DNA of 64,000 nt from a bacterium (GCA_024742305.1 JANSYQ010000015.1:19361-83360), one strand, 5' to 3'; positions 8,505-17,953 are shown, numbered from the stretch's first letter. Notes: generated by a model not told the origin, from the sequence alone. Program-made: numbers and translations.

Positions 8505-9935
8505 ATGTCGATGAATTACAGCTCATATCTGCAACACCCCGTTTTTAAAGTTGCTTCGGAAATTGTGACCGAAGAAGGACTTGAAGCCTACGTAATTGGT
8601 GGCTACGTTCGAGACTTGATACTAGGACGCCCCTCCAAGGACATAGATATTGTGGTAGTTGGAAACGGTTTGGATCTCGCGGAAAAATGTGCCAAGAAAT
8701 TGCGCGTAAAGAAAGTCTCACTTTTTCAACGATTCGGAACTGCGCAGTTTGTTTACAAGGATTTGGAAGTCGAGTTTGTTGGGGCGCGAAAAGAGTCGTA
8801 TCGAAGCGATTCGAGAAAACCTGTTGTTGAAGATGGCACCCTTCAAGACGACCAAAACCGCCGTGATTTCACCATTAATGCACTAGCGCTCAGTCTACAC
8901 AAGGATTCTTTCGGTGATCTCATTGATCCGTTCGGGGGCATGGAAGATTTGGAGAATCAAGTCATCCGCACGCCATTGGAACCAGCGAAAACGTATAGTG
9001 ATGATCCCTTGCGAATGATGCGCGCCGTTCGATTTGCATCACAACTGAACTTCAAGATTGAACGAAAAAGCCTCGAAGCCATCTCTGAAAACGCCCATCG
9101 TTTGGAAATCATTTCCCGAGAGCGTATCATGGATGAATTCAATAAAATTGTACTTAGCAATCCACCGTCAAGAGGAATAAAGTTGCTTTACGCGACGAAG
9201 CTTCTGCATGAATTCTTCCCTGAAATGGTGAAGCTCCAAGGAATTGAGAATCGGAACGGTAAGGCACACAAGGACAATTTCTATCATACGTTAGAAGTTC
9301 TAGATAACATCAGTGAAAAAACGGACAATCTTTGGCTACGCTGGGCAGCAATTCTCCATGATATTGCCAAACCTCCTACCAAGAGGTTCGATGAAAAAGT
9401 AGGCTGGACCTTCCACGGACATGAGGATTTAGGCGCTAGAATGGTCCCGAAAATCTTCAAACGATTAAAACTACCCTTGGACCATAAGATGAAGTACGTT
9501 CAAAAATTGGTTCGCTTGCACCTGCGCCCAATTGCTTTGGTCAAAGGACATGTCACGGATTCCGCTGTGAGAAGGTTATTATTTGAGGCTGGAGATGATA
9601 TTGAAGATTTGATGCTGCTGTGTAACGCCGACATCACCTCCAAGAATGAATTCAAAGTCAAACGCTACAAAAAGAACTTTGAAATCGTCGAGCAAAAGCT
9701 ACGTGCTGTGGAGGAAAAAGATCGTGTACGCAACTTCCAACCTCCGGTATCAGGCGATCTCATCATGAAAACATTTGATCTGAAGCCATGTCATGAAATT
9801 GGCGTGATAAAATCAAGAATCAAAGAAGCAATTCTCGAAGGGGAGATAGAAAACGATGCAGATCAAGCCTATAAACTCATGCTAGAAATTGGCGAGGAAA
9901 TCGGTTTGAAAATTTCCGGTAAAGCTGAGCAATAA
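8505..9935 (+). CDS. cca: CCA tRNA nucleotidyltransferase with HD domain
   Basis: Adds or repairs the 3' CCA end of tRNAs. The 476 residues show the class II nucleotidyltransferase head IGGYVRDLILGRPSKDIDIVV, with metal-binding D46 and D48. The FTINALAL and DDPLRMMRAVRFA segments of the neck follow. An HD phosphohydrolase domain begins near residue 240, with the His-Asp pair at 285-286 (LHDIAKPP). The length is normal for Bacteroidota HD-containing members. It leads a co-directional run down to 12595. The ATG at 8505 follows a -7 element closely; an alternative ATG lies two codons in. Confidence 0.95.
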   Translation: MSMNYSSYLQHPVFKVASEIVTEEGLEAYVIGGYVRDLILGRPSKDIDIVVVGNGLDLAEKCAKKLRVKKVSLFQRFGTAQFVYKDLEVEFVGARKESYRSDSRKPVVEDGTLQDDQNRRDFTINALALSLHKDSFGDLIDPFGGMEDLENQVIRTPLEPAKTYSDDPLRMMRAVRFASQLNFKIERKSLEAISENAHRLEIISRERIMDEFNKIVLSNPPSRGIKLLYATKLLHEFFPEMVKLQGIENRNGKAHKDNFYHTLEVLDNISEKTDNLWLRWAAILHDIAKPPTKRFDEKVGWTFHGHEDLGARMVPKIFKRLKLPLDHKMKYVQKLVRLHLRPIALVKGHVTDSAVRRLLFEAGDDIEDLMLLCNADITSKNEFKVKRYKKNFEIVEQKLRAVEEKDRVRNFQPPVSGDLIMKTFDLKPCHEIGVIKSRIKEAILEGEIENDADQAYKLMLEIGEEIGLKISGKAEQ

Positions 9936-9963
9936 TCGTTAAATTTGTCGGCTTATTCTTTGA

Positions 9964-10500
9964 ATGAACACGATGGCAGGATTAAAATTTCGCGTACTTC
10001 TAGACTCCAATGATTCGAACGAAATCTTTCGCGATATTCTGATTGATGCAGCTACCGACTTCGAATCGTTTTACCGTGCAATTTTAGATGCTTACCAGTT
10101 TTCGGACGATCAAATGGCATCGTTTTACATGTCGAATGAAAATTGGGACAAAGGACACGAGATATCGATTTTCGACATGGGATTTGGCGAGGATCCGGAC
10201 CAAATAATGCCGAGTGTTATGAAAAACTCCATCCTAGCCGATTACGTTCAAGACGAGGACCAAAAAATCATCCTTGTACACGACTTCATTCGCATGTGGA
10301 TTTTCCTCATTGAGTTGATTGAAGTACAAGAAGAAAGCCCTGAATACCCGAAGGTGGTTCTTTCTGTCGGAAATGCTCCTGCAGAAACATCCAAAACCGG
10401 TGAAGAAGACATCACTTTTGAAACCGATTCTGAGTTTGATGGTGAAGAAGACGACGACGAATTTGGTTTCAACGACTTTGAAGACTCCTACGATTACTAG
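9964..10500 (+). CDS. PRiA4_ORF3-like protein with acidic tail
   Basis: A 178-residue protein whose first 125 residues match the pRiA4b ORF-3-like (IS1096 TnpR-like) fold: FRVLLDSNDSNEIFRDILI, then FESFYRAILDAYQF and SFYMSNENW. The family is widespread and of unknown function, and no transposase is nearby. The last 35 residues are extremely acidic (GEEDDDEFGFNDFEDSYDY near the end). The start is ATG 9964, with an alternative ATG at 9973. It lies 28 bases after cca and 2 bases before the methyltransferase gene, so it is probably cotranscribed. Confidence 0.75.
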   Translation: MNTMAGLKFRVLLDSNDSNEIFRDILIDAATDFESFYRAILDAYQFSDDQMASFYMSNENWDKGHEISIFDMGFGEDPDQIMPSVMKNSILADYVQDEDQKIILVHDFIRMWIFLIELIEVQEESPEYPKVVLSVGNAPAETSKTGEEDITFETDSEFDGEEDDDEFGFNDFEDSYDY

Positions 10501-10502
10501 TC

Positions 10503-11213
10503 ATGGAAGGACTTCTGAACGATCCCATCGGTCAAGCAATTCAAGATTACGTTTCCAATGATTTTGACGAGAATATTATCGTCTCTTCCGATATCTGCGA
10601 CGATGACGTTATTCCCGTTGAAATGCTCTTTCGTTCGTATAAAGAAATGCCAAAAATCGAGCAAGTCGCCTTATCTCTATGTAAAGGCAAAGTACTGGAT
10701 GTTGGAGCTGGAGCTGGGGTTCACGCCAAATACCTTTTAAATCAAGGAGTTACTGCCGAAGCGATTGATATCAGTCCAAGAGCTGTGAAATACATGAAAA
10801 ACGAAGGTATTTCTGCCCGTTACGCAAATTTCTTCGAAGAATCCAGTGGCGACTACGATACACTGCTTCTACTAATGAACGGCATTGGAATTGCTGGGAC
10901 ATTGTCCAAATTAGACGCCTTCTTATTACACGCTAAGAAACTGGTTGCCGCCCATGGAAAAATTATCTGTGACTCAACGGATATCAAGTATCTTTACGAA
11001 GATGAAAACGGCGGAATGTGGGTCGATTTGAGTAGCGAGTACTACGGAAACTTCCAGTTTCAAATGAGCTACAAAGATCACCAAACCGAAACTTTTGACT
11101 GGCTTTATGTAGATTTTGACAACTTACAGGAAGCTGCTAAAAGAACTGGCTGGAAAGCGGAAAAACGCTTCACTGACGACGATCACTATCTCGCCGAATT
11201 AACTTTACTTTGA
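10503..11213 (+). CDS. Class I SAM-dependent methyltransferase
   Basis: A 236-residue Rossmann methyltransferase. Motif I is VLDVGAGAGVHAKYLL (64-79), followed by the acidic motif II residue in AEAIDISP and a YDTLLLLMNGIG stretch at the motif IV position. The N-terminal 60 residues form a lid-like helical region. No specific substrate signature was recognised. It is likely in one operon with the PRiA4_ORF3-like gene (2-base gap) and the TraB-like gene 18 bases downstream. Confidence 0.82.
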   Translation: MEGLLNDPIGQAIQDYVSNDFDENIIVSSDICDDDVIPVEMLFRSYKEMPKIEQVALSLCKGKVLDVGAGAGVHAKYLLNQGVTAEAIDISPRAVKYMKNEGISARYANFFEESSGDYDTLLLLMNGIGIAGTLSKLDAFLLHAKKLVAAHGKIICDSTDIKYLYEDENGGMWVDLSSEYYGNFQFQMSYKDHQTETFDWLYVDFDNLQEAAKRTGWKAEKRFTDDDHYLAELTLL

Positions 11214-11231
11214 ACTACCAATAAGTAACAC

Positions 11232-12149
11232 ATGAAATATATTTACTTACTATCGACTTTGCTGATTTTTGCCAACTTCGGCTGTTCTCAATCCAACGAA
11301 ACAAAGAAGGAAGAGGTTATACGTCCAAAATTGGAGGAAGGCACGAAGAACTCCTTGCTCTGGATGGTCACCAAAGAAAATACCCAAGACACATCTTTCG
11401 TTTTTGGTACGATGCACTTAATTCAAAAAGAATATTTCTTCTTTCCCGACTTGCTCAAAGATCTAATCAAAACCTCAGACAAAGTAGTGTTAGAGGTAGG
11501 TGATGACATCAACAATCCCTTAAAAGCCATGGCGCTACTACGATTGGAAGAAGGAAAGTCGCTGTTTGATTTCTTCAACGAAAAACAAAAAGATAGCATC
11601 CTGGAGTGGGCACAAAGCGATTTAGGAATGACGGAAGAATCATTTACTACCATGTTTGGACAAATGAAACCTTTCGCAGTTGTTTCCTTGGCTTCGGCAG
11701 AAGATATGTTGAGTGATTCAGAGTCTTACGAGCAAACAATCATGGGCATTCAGAAGAAAGCAGAAATTCCGTTGGAAGGACTTGAAACCCTAGAAGAACA
11801 AATGGGTATTTTCGATGATTTGACCGATGAAGAACAGGCAACGATGGTCATGGACGCCATTCGCGGTGGTGATGATGCCGATCAGCAGTTGGAAGATATG
11901 CTCAGAATGTACCAGTCTCAAAACATTGATTCCATGTACCTCATGATTCATGACGAAGGCGATGTAATCGCCGATAAGGAAAGTGAATTTCTCACCAATC
12001 GAAATTTAAAATGGATTCCGCGCATGGAAACTTTAATGGATGGAAAACGTGTATTTTTCGCCGTCGGCGCAGCACATTTAGGAGGCGAGCAAGGAGTATT
12101 AGAATTGCTTCGTGAAAATGGCTACACCGTAACGTCCATCAAACTATGA
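11232..12149 (+). CDS. TraB/GumN-family lipoprotein
   Basis: A 305-residue protein of the TraB/PrgY/GumN superfamily, thought to be a Tiki-like metalloprotease fold. A lipoprotein signal ends at FGCSQ (Cys near 18). The two conserved GxxH elements are present: FVFGTMHLIQ near residue 57 and FAVGAAHLGGEQG near the C terminus. The LEVGDD acidic segment lies between them. It is probably exported and lipid-anchored. Its last 4 bases overlap the FKBP gene (ATGA). Confidence 0.85.
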   Translation: MKYIYLLSTLLIFANFGCSQSNETKKEEVIRPKLEEGTKNSLLWMVTKENTQDTSFVFGTMHLIQKEYFFFPDLLKDLIKTSDKVVLEVGDDINNPLKAMALLRLEEGKSLFDFFNEKQKDSILEWAQSDLGMTEESFTTMFGQMKPFAVVSLASAEDMLSDSESYEQTIMGIQKKAEIPLEGLETLEEQMGIFDDLTDEEQATMVMDAIRGGDDADQQLEDMLRMYQSQNIDSMYLMIHDEGDVIADKESEFLTNRNLKWIPRMETLMDGKRVFFAVGAAHLGGEQGVLELLRENGYTVTSIKL

Positions 12150-12595
12150 TTCGAATTGTAGTCATATCGTTGTTGGGCCTTTTGCTGTTCTCTTGCGGTG
12201 AAACTTACTCAAAAGAGGAAAGGAATGAATTCGATGAGAGAATCGAGCGCTACCTTAAAAAGAAGAAAATTAAATGCACACGATCATCCTCGGGATTGTA
12301 CTATAAAATTTTGAATCCTGGTGAAGGCGATTTAATCAAACTTAAAGATCGCGTTAGCTTCACTTACAAAGGCACTTTTTTAAGCGGAAAAGTATTCGAT
12401 GAGCAGATAGAACCTGTGGAATTTGACGTGCAAACACTCATTGGAGCATGGAAAGAAGTGATGCTGCATCTACGTCCGGGAGGGAAAGCATTCCTTGTTA
12501 CACCGCCCCAATTGGGATACGGTGAACACGATTTAGACGACATTCCACCCAACTCTATTTTGGTCTTCGAACTGGAGGTAAAATCCGTCCTTTAG
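12146..12595 (+). CDS. FKBP-type peptidyl-prolyl isomerase lipoprotein
   Basis: A 149-residue lipoprotein (lipobox LFSC) with one FKBP domain. Core elements are VSFTYKGTFLSGKVFD, the LRPGGKAFLVTPPQLGYGE loop and the final NSILVFELEVKSV strand. It should catalyse proline isomerisation of exported proteins in the periplasm. Some active-site aromatics of canonical FKBP are changed (the GxxxD segment reads GKVFDEQIEP), so activity could be low. It is translationally coupled to the TraB-like gene and is the last gene of the run. Confidence 0.87.
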   Translation: MIRIVVISLLGLLLFSCGETYSKEERNEFDERIERYLKKKKIKCTRSSSGLYYKILNPGEGDLIKLKDRVSFTYKGTFLSGKVFDEQIEPVEFDVQTLIGAWKEVMLHLRPGGKAFLVTPPQLGYGEHDLDDIPPNSILVFELEVKSVL

Positions 12596-12621
12596 AATTT
12601 ATCAACATTTCCTAACATTCG

Positions 12622-12652
12622 TTGCCAAATCAATTTCTAAGAGTTATTTTTG
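12622..12652 (+). promoter_or_regulatory. Promoter of sucD (-33 TTG and -7 TATTTTTG)
   Basis: TTG at 12622-12624 and TATTTTTG at 12645-12652 are separated by 20 bases, the usual spacing for Bacteroidota promoters. The sucD ATG is 33 bases further on. Confidence 0.55.
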
Positions 12653-12685
12653 GTGGCATTATAAACAGGAAAAAACATCGCAAAC

Positions 12686-13564
12686 ATGAGCGTTTTAGTA
12701 AACAAAGATTCAAAAGTAATTGTGCAAGGGTTCACCGGAAGTGAAGGAACTTTTCACGCGGGTCAGATGATTGAATACGGAACCAACGTTGTTGGAGGAG
12801 TAACACCGGGCAAAGGTGGTCAAACCCATTTGGATCGTCCTGTTTTTAATACTGTTGCAGACGCGGTAACAAATACAGGAGCTGATGTTTCTATCATTTT
12901 CGTTCCACCTGCATTTGCAGCAGACGCAATCATGGAAGCAGCCAATGCAGGAATTAAAGTGATCGTTTGTATCACCGAAGGAATTCCAGTGAACGATATG
13001 GTTCGTGCGAAAGAATACATTGCTGGTTACGACTGCACACTGATCGGACCTAACTGTCCGGGAGTGATTACTGCGGGAGAAGCGAAAGTGGGAATTATGC
13101 CCGGATTCGTTTTCAAACAAGGAAAAATCGGAATCGTTTCTAAATCGGGTACACTTACCTATGAAGCAGCAGATCAAGTAGCAAAAGCAGGATTGGGAAT
13201 TACAACGGCTATCGGAATTGGTGGTGACCCAATTATTGGAACGACAACCAAGGAAGCGGTGGAATTGTTGATGAACGATCCTGAAACAGAAGGAATCGTT
13301 ATGATTGGTGAGATTGGAGGTAACTTGGAAGCTATCGCCGCTCGTTGGATCAAAGAAAACAGCAAAAAACCAGTTGTTGGATTTATCGCAGGTGAAACTG
13401 CACCTAAAGGTCGTACAATGGGACACGCCGGAGCTATCGTTGGTGGAGCCGATGATACTGCGGAAGCAAAAAAACGCATCATGAGCGAATGTGGAATTCA
13501 CGTGGTTGACTCTCCAGCACAAATCGGTGCAAAAATGGCAGAAGTATTGGGCGTGACTGTGTAA
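12686..13564 (+). CDS. sucD: Succinyl-CoA synthetase alpha subunit
   Basis: ADP-forming succinate-CoA ligase subunit alpha of the TCA cycle. The 292 residues match the family. Visible features are the CoA-binding Rossmann start [15 protein letters not shown], the [12 protein letters not shown] loop and the [12 protein letters not shown] strand. The phospho-acceptor His (H247) is in [11 protein letters not shown]. The partner sucC is not adjacent, as is common in Bacteroidota. It has its own promoter and a strong terminator, so it is monocistronic. Confidence 0.97.
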   Translation: MSVLVNKDSKVIVQGFTGSEGTFHAGQMIEYGTNVVGGVTPGKGGQTHLDRPVFNTVADAVTNTGADVSIIFVPPAFAADAIMEAANAGIKVIVCITEGIPVNDMVRAKEYIAGYDCTLIGPNCPGVITAGEAKVGIMPGFVFKQGKIGIVSKSGTLTYEAADQVAKAGLGITTAIGIGGDPIIGTTTKEAVELLMNDPETEGIVMIGEIGGNLEAIAARWIKENSKKPVVGFIAGETAPKGRTMGHAGAIVGGADDTAEAKKRIMSECGIHVVDSPAQIGAKMAEVLGVTV

Positions 13565-13590
13565 ACAGTGCCACAATTAAAAATAATTGG

Positions 13591-13622
13591 AATGGCGATT
13601 TCTTCGGAGATCGCCATTTTTA
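13591..13622 (+). terminator. Rho-independent terminator after sucD
   Basis: AATGGCGAT at 13591-13599 pairs with ATCGCCATT at 13610-13618 and is followed by a T-rich run. Confidence 0.8.
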
Positions 13623-13785
13623 TTAGTGATTGACGAAATTTGATAAATTGCTTCAACGCAAAAACGCGTTTAAGAAGTCATGCATTGATTAGTTTTTACA
13701 GTTTTTTATCCTTAAATTCTAGCAAAGGGAGTCCATATTAGCACCTCGAATCGTAACCTAGCACTCTGCCTCACGTTTTAAACAC

Positions 13786-14400
13786 ATGAAAACAATCTTC
13801 CTTATACTCTTTACTTCGCTTTTTAATTTCGGCTGGTCTCAAAACAAACTAATTCTCACAAACGACAACAAAAAAGTCAAGGTTAAAATTGGGTACGATA
13901 TCCGTATTGAAATGGTAACTAAAGATGCTCGGGATCTTTACGGAAGCGTTCAAGGTTTTACTCAGGAAGAATTACTTCTTCAAATGCCACAAAAAATTCA
14001 GACTGTGGACACCATCCCTGAGAAAGATTTTAACCGCAAGCTTAAAAAAGAAGGGTGGGAAATTGTCGATTATCCATACTATCGTGCTAAAAACTGTAAT
14101 GTAATTATTGGAATAATGGCTCCCGGAGAAGTTAAAACCATTCCATTCTCAGAAATAGACGGACTGAGTATTACTGGAATGACCCCCGTACTAAATACAG
14201 CCTACGTGATTTACAACGCTGGTATTGTTTCTATAACCGCAGCCCCATTTACTGGAATTCGCTCAGACCGATATCATTGGCCGTCGTTCTTCTCATCTAT
14301 CTCAGGTGGATTTGCTGCAATGCTCGTTGGTTTCTTAACCTATGCAAGTGTTGATGATTCTATAAGTGATTTCCAAAATTACCAACGCGAATTGAAATGA
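13786..14400 (+). CDS. Exported protein of unknown function (tandem paralogue 1)
   Basis: I do not recognise a family. The 204 residues begin with a signal peptide ending near GWSQ (about residue 19). A beta-rich domain follows, with VKVKIGYDIRIEM and VQGFTQEELLLQ, then two hydrophobic segments near the C terminus (TAYVIYNAGIVSITAAPFTG and SFFSSISGGFAAMLVGFLTY). The next gene encodes a diverged copy with the same order of elements and the shared PFTG motif. The gap between the two genes is a single base, so they are an operon. Two membrane spans plus a small beta domain suggest an envelope role, but nothing more specific. Confidence 0.7.
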   Translation: MKTIFLILFTSLFNFGWSQNKLILTNDNKKVKVKIGYDIRIEMVTKDARDLYGSVQGFTQEELLLQMPQKIQTVDTIPEKDFNRKLKKEGWEIVDYPYYRAKNCNVIIGIMAPGEVKTIPFSEIDGLSITGMTPVLNTAYVIYNAGIVSITAAPFTGIRSDRYHWPSFFSSISGGFAAMLVGFLTYASVDDSISDFQNYQRELK

Positions 14401-14401
14401 T

Positions 14402-14923
14402 ATGAGATCAAAACTGGTAAATATCAAAAGGTGGTCCATGATGTTGGCGCTGCTGATTGTGTGGATGCCACGAACCTCTCTTTCACAAACAAAACTGAAG
14501 ATTCGAGAAGGAATTCGCAGTCACACATTTAAAGTGAATGATAAAATCAGAATTTGTAGAGACGGATTCTACGAATTCGACTTTGAAGAAGCAGCGACCA
14601 TTCAAGGATTTACAGCTGACGCCATTATTTTGGGAGAAGAGGGTGAATACCGAGACACAGTTGCCATCAGTGATTTATATAAAGTAAGTACGGAATCAAA
14701 AAACTTTCAATTCGACGATTGGGTACTAATCCCTGTCGGTGTATCTTTCATTGCACTTTACATCAGTCCATTTACTGGCTTTACGAACGAAGGTTATGAA
14801 CCAAAGAATGTTTTAATCGTTGGAGGAAGTGCCATTGCATTCAACGGAATCCTATTTGGCATTGGTTCCATCGGAAGAGCCAAAGCATTCACACTATGTG
14901 AAGCAAAAATTAAAATGAAATAA
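14402..14923 (+). CDS. Exported/membrane protein of unknown function (tandem paralogue 2)
   Basis: A 173-residue protein with an N-terminal hydrophobic signal (MMLALLIVWMPRTSLSQ). The soluble part contains IQGFTADAIILGEEGEYRDT, which aligns with the VQGFTQEELLL region of its neighbour. Two C-terminal hydrophobic segments follow: VLIPVGVSFIALYISPFTG and VLIVGGSAIAFNGILFGIG. PFTG occurs at the same relative place in both proteins. It is probably a tandem gene duplication with divergence. The family is unknown. Confidence 0.68.
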   Translation: MRSKLVNIKRWSMMLALLIVWMPRTSLSQTKLKIREGIRSHTFKVNDKIRICRDGFYEFDFEEAATIQGFTADAIILGEEGEYRDTVAISDLYKVSTESKNFQFDDWVLIPVGVSFIALYISPFTGFTNEGYEPKNVLIVGGSAIAFNGILFGIGSIGRAKAFTLCEAKIKMK

Positions 14924-14996
14924 ATAACCACCTTTCCCAACCTTTTCCTATTTGCCTCCGTTTCATACTGTACTACAGACATGGAAACTTGTTTCT

Positions 14997-15032
14997 ACTC
15001 CGGTTCATGGGTTTTGAATCGGAGTTTTTTTT
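14997..15032 (+). terminator. Rho-independent terminator after the tandem paralogues
   Basis: A 10-bp stem (ACTCCGGTTC at 14997-15006 with GAATCGGAGT at 15016-15025, one G-T pair) is followed by an eight-T run. Confidence 0.85.
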
Positions 15033-15083
15033 GGCACATTCTCTGCAATCATAATGTTATATTTAACGCAGAAACACCAACAA

Positions 15084-16157
15084 ATGAAAACCTTACTTTC
15101 TTTCGGATTTATCGTTTTTGGAATATCACTTTCCTTTGCACAACCCAATAATTTGGTTTCCGCCAATATCTATCTTCAAGAAAAACAACTTGAGGAAGCA
15201 AAAGAAAAAATCGACGCTGCTAGTGAGCACCCAAAAACAGCAGATCAAGCCAAAACTTGGCAGTTGCGTGGTAAAACCTACATGGCAATTCACAGCGACA
15301 TGACCTCTACGGGCAAAGACTATGGAATAAGTAAAAGCGAAGCGCTGTTGGAAGCCTCGGCCTCTTTCCGTAAAGCTCTTGGACTTAATACAGATCGTAT
15401 TGATGTAAGTCGTCTTCGGTCAGAGTATCAAATTACCGGAAACTACATGCTTAATGAAGGTGTTGTGTTATATAACGACAAAAAATATAATGATGCGGTT
15501 ACTCTTTTCAAAGGCACAGTAGCCGTTCAAGAATATTTTGACATCGTAGATAGTTTGGCGCTCTTCAATGTAGCGATGGCAAATGAGAAAGCTGGAAACA
15601 ACGACGAGGCGATCAAATACTATACGAAATGCGCCACTATTGGATACAATTCTAGTGCTTCCTATCAGTCAGTGGTGAGTCTTTTAAGAAAAGAAGGAAA
15701 AACGGATGAAGCCATGAAAATGGTGGAAGAAGGACTGAATAATAATCCCGAAGACGTCAACTTATTAATTGCGAAAATCAATCTTTTGCTTTCCAAAGAA
15801 GACTTCAAAGGTGCCTTATTTACAATTGATCAAGCGATAGTGGAAATGCCGGACAATCCCGACTTGCATTTTTCACGAGGAACACTTTTGGAATCCAGCG
15901 ACATTCAAGAAGCCATGGCATCGTACGAACGTGCTATTGAGGCGGACCCTGAGCATATTAACGCATTGTACAACTTGGGGGCAGCTTATTACAATCAAGC
16001 AGTAGAGTTACGCAATGCAGAAGGTGCGACAAATCGAACCGGTGTAGAAGAACTTAAAATGTCTAGAAAGTATTTGCAAAGAGTTCAGGAGCTATCCCCA
16101 GGAAATAAGGCTGTTGAAAACTCTTTAAGCGTAATCAAGGATATTCTTGAAGACTAA
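15084..16157 (+). CDS. Periplasmic tetratricopeptide-repeat protein
   Basis: A 357-residue protein that begins with a signal peptide (MKTLLSFGFIVFGISLSFAQ) and consists almost entirely of helical TPR units. Clear examples are YNDAVTLFKGTVAVQE, AIKYYTKCATIGY, EAMKMVEEGLNNNPEDVNLL and EAMASYERAIEADPEHINAL. An upstream in-frame ATG at 15054 would put ten charged residues before the signal peptide, so 15084 is chosen. TPR proteins are scaffolds, and no partner is evident from context. It lies after a strong terminator and is therefore separately transcribed. Confidence 0.85.
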   Translation: MKTLLSFGFIVFGISLSFAQPNNLVSANIYLQEKQLEEAKEKIDAASEHPKTADQAKTWQLRGKTYMAIHSDMTSTGKDYGISKSEALLEASASFRKALGLNTDRIDVSRLRSEYQITGNYMLNEGVVLYNDKKYNDAVTLFKGTVAVQEYFDIVDSLALFNVAMANEKAGNNDEAIKYYTKCATIGYNSSASYQSVVSLLRKEGKTDEAMKMVEEGLNNNPEDVNLLIAKINLLLSKEDFKGALFTIDQAIVEMPDNPDLHFSRGTLLESSDIQEAMASYERAIEADPEHINALYNLGAAYYNQAVELRNAEGATNRTGVEELKMSRKYLQRVQELSPGNKAVENSLSVIKDILED

Positions 16158-16169
16158 TAACCACTCGAT

Positions 16170-16868
16170 TTGACGAAAACGTATTTCAACTGGAGCACAG
16201 GAAAGGATTCCGCGCTGGCATTGTATCATCTTTTAAACGACGACAACTATCAGGTGGATCAATTGCTGACAACAGTGAACAGTTCTTATGATCGTGTTAC
16301 CATGCACGGATTGAGAAGGTCGCTCATGCAGGCACAAATAGATGAATTGAAAATTCCCTACACCACGGTTGAGTTGCCGGAAAGCATAGACATGAAAACC
16401 TATGGGGAAATCATGAAAAGGAGTGTTCAGTCATTAAAAGATCAAGGTTTTTCTACGGCAGGTTTTGGAGATATCTTTTTAGAAGATTTGCGCGAATATC
16501 GAGAAAAGCAATTGAAAGCTTTGGATATCAGCTGCATCTTTCCCCTTTGGAAGCACGATACCAAGGAGCTCATGGAGGAGTTTATTTCTTTAGGCTTCAA
16601 GGCGATTGTCATCTGTATTAACAATCAACTGCTAGACGAATCTTTCGTGGGGCGAGAGTTAGACACTTCCTTTCTAAAAGATTTGCCTGATAACGTTGAC
16701 CCTTGCGGAGAAAATGGCGAGTTCCATACCTTCTGCTACGATGGACCTATTTTCCAAAAACCAATAGCCTTCGAAATTGGAGAGAAAACCTATCGGGAAT
16801 ACCCAGCGCCAAACAAAGGTGAACCCAATTATGGGTATTGGTTTTGCGATTTGTTACCGAAAGATTGA
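16170..16868 (+). CDS. Dph6-like ATP-binding protein (adenine nucleotide alpha hydrolase fold)
   Basis: A 232-residue PP-loop ATPase of the diphthine-ammonia ligase family. The PP-loop reads STGKDSALALYHL (9-21) and the family segment MHGLRRSLMQAQ follows near 46. The C-terminal half carries ENGEFHTFCYDGPIF, a conserved Dph6 signature. Bacteria lack diphthamide, so the true substrate is unknown; the database name should not be read as function. The start is TTG, 12 bases after the TPR gene, because no in-frame ATG precedes the PP-loop. Confidence 0.82.
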   Translation: MTKTYFNWSTGKDSALALYHLLNDDNYQVDQLLTTVNSSYDRVTMHGLRRSLMQAQIDELKIPYTTVELPESIDMKTYGEIMKRSVQSLKDQGFSTAGFGDIFLEDLREYREKQLKALDISCIFPLWKHDTKELMEEFISLGFKAIVICINNQLLDESFVGRELDTSFLKDLPDNVDPCGENGEFHTFCYDGPIFQKPIAFEIGEKTYREYPAPNKGEPNYGYWFCDLLPKD

Positions 16869-17044
16869 AACTGTTCATCTCGGCTAGTTTTGGGTACTTC
16901 AAAAGCTCAGTAAGACTCCGCTTGATAAATTTTTCGGTTCCACTAACAACGAATTTCGACAAATCATCCTTTTAATACGTCCCTTCTCCCTAAAAATTAG
17001 GACGCTTAATAATACTTTGTAAATTAGAGTCAAAATAAACGCAC

Positions 17045-17953
17045 GTGGCAACTACGATACTGAAAACAGAAGGCCTCACAAAAACCTTTAAAGGATTCAA
17101 AGCTGTGGACGGATTGAACATTGAGATTCAACCCCAAATGGTGTACGGATTGTTAGGTCCGAACGGAAGTGGCAAAACAACAACATTGGGGATGCTCCTC
17201 GGAGTAATTCGTCCTAGCGAAGGCTCTTTTTCTTGGTTTGAAAACGGACAGAAGGATGAAAACCGTAAACGGATTGGTGCATTGCTGGAGACACCCAACT
17301 TTTACCCCTACCTCACGGCGGTTCAAAACCTGGAGATCACGGCAAAAATCAAGGACATTCCGAACCCAAAAGGAGAAATTGAACGTGTTTTGAAGGTGGT
17401 GGATCTTTTTGATCGAAAGGATACCAAATTCAGTACTTACTCGCTTGGGATGAAACAACGCCTTGCCATCGGAGCAACACTTTTGGGCGATCCTGAATTG
17501 TTAGTTTTAGACGAACCAACGAACGGATTGGACCCGCAGGGAATTAAGGACATCCGCGATTTGATTATCAAAATTGGGAAAGAAGGAAAAACGATTTTGA
17601 TTGCCTCGCACATCTTGGATGAAATCGAAAAAGTATGTACGCATTGTGCTATTCTTCGTAAAGGTCAGCTGATTAAAACAGGAACCATAGCTCAAATCAT
17701 TGGGAACGAGGATGTACAGCTGATCAAAGCACATGCAGAAGATATGGACAAGCTCCGATCTTTTGTTAACAGTAAAAATGACTACAGTATTTACAGAGAC
17801 AACGAAGATGCTTTTATTATTTCAGCCGCACATGGCATGAAAGCAAGCGATTTTAATAAACATTGCTTTGATAACGGAATCGTTTTGAATCAACTCTCAA
17901 CATTTAATGAAACCTTGGAAGATCAATTCCTGCAAATTGTAAAGACGTCATGA
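17045..17953 (+). CDS. ABC transporter ATP-binding protein
   Basis: A 302-residue ATPase of the BcrA/CcmA-like exporter class. Walker A is GPNGSGKTT (about 39-47), the signature is YSLGMKQRLAIG, and Walker B with D-loop is LLVLDEPTNGLDPQG. A switch His lies in ILIASHILDE. The last 85 residues form the accessory C-terminal domain typical of this class. The start is GTG at 17045. It overlaps the permease gene by 4 bases (ATGA), so the pair makes a two-protein ABC-2 exporter. The cargo is unknown. Confidence 0.92.
   Translation: MATTILKTEGLTKTFKGFKAVDGLNIEIQPQMVYGLLGPNGSGKTTTLGMLLGVIRPSEGSFSWFENGQKDENRKRIGALLETPNFYPYLTAVQNLEITAKIKDIPNPKGEIERVLKVVDLFDRKDTKFSTYSLGMKQRLAIGATLLGDPELLVLDEPTNGLDPQGIKDIRDLIIKIGKEGKTILIASHILDEIEKVCTHCAILRKGQLIKTGTIAQIIGNEDVQLIKAHAEDMDKLRSFVNSKNDYSIYRDNEDAFIISAAHGMKASDFNKHCFDNGIVLNQLSTFNETLEDQFLQIVKTS

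Noticed and set aside
9964..10500. Reading the IS1096-related name as evidence of a transposon
   Set aside because: No transposase, terminal inverted repeats or target duplication are seen nearby.
12710..13576. 288-codon minus-strand ORF opposite sucD
   Set aside because: It is an antisense shadow of a strongly conserved gene, with a skewed C/N/S/H composition and no recognisable domain.
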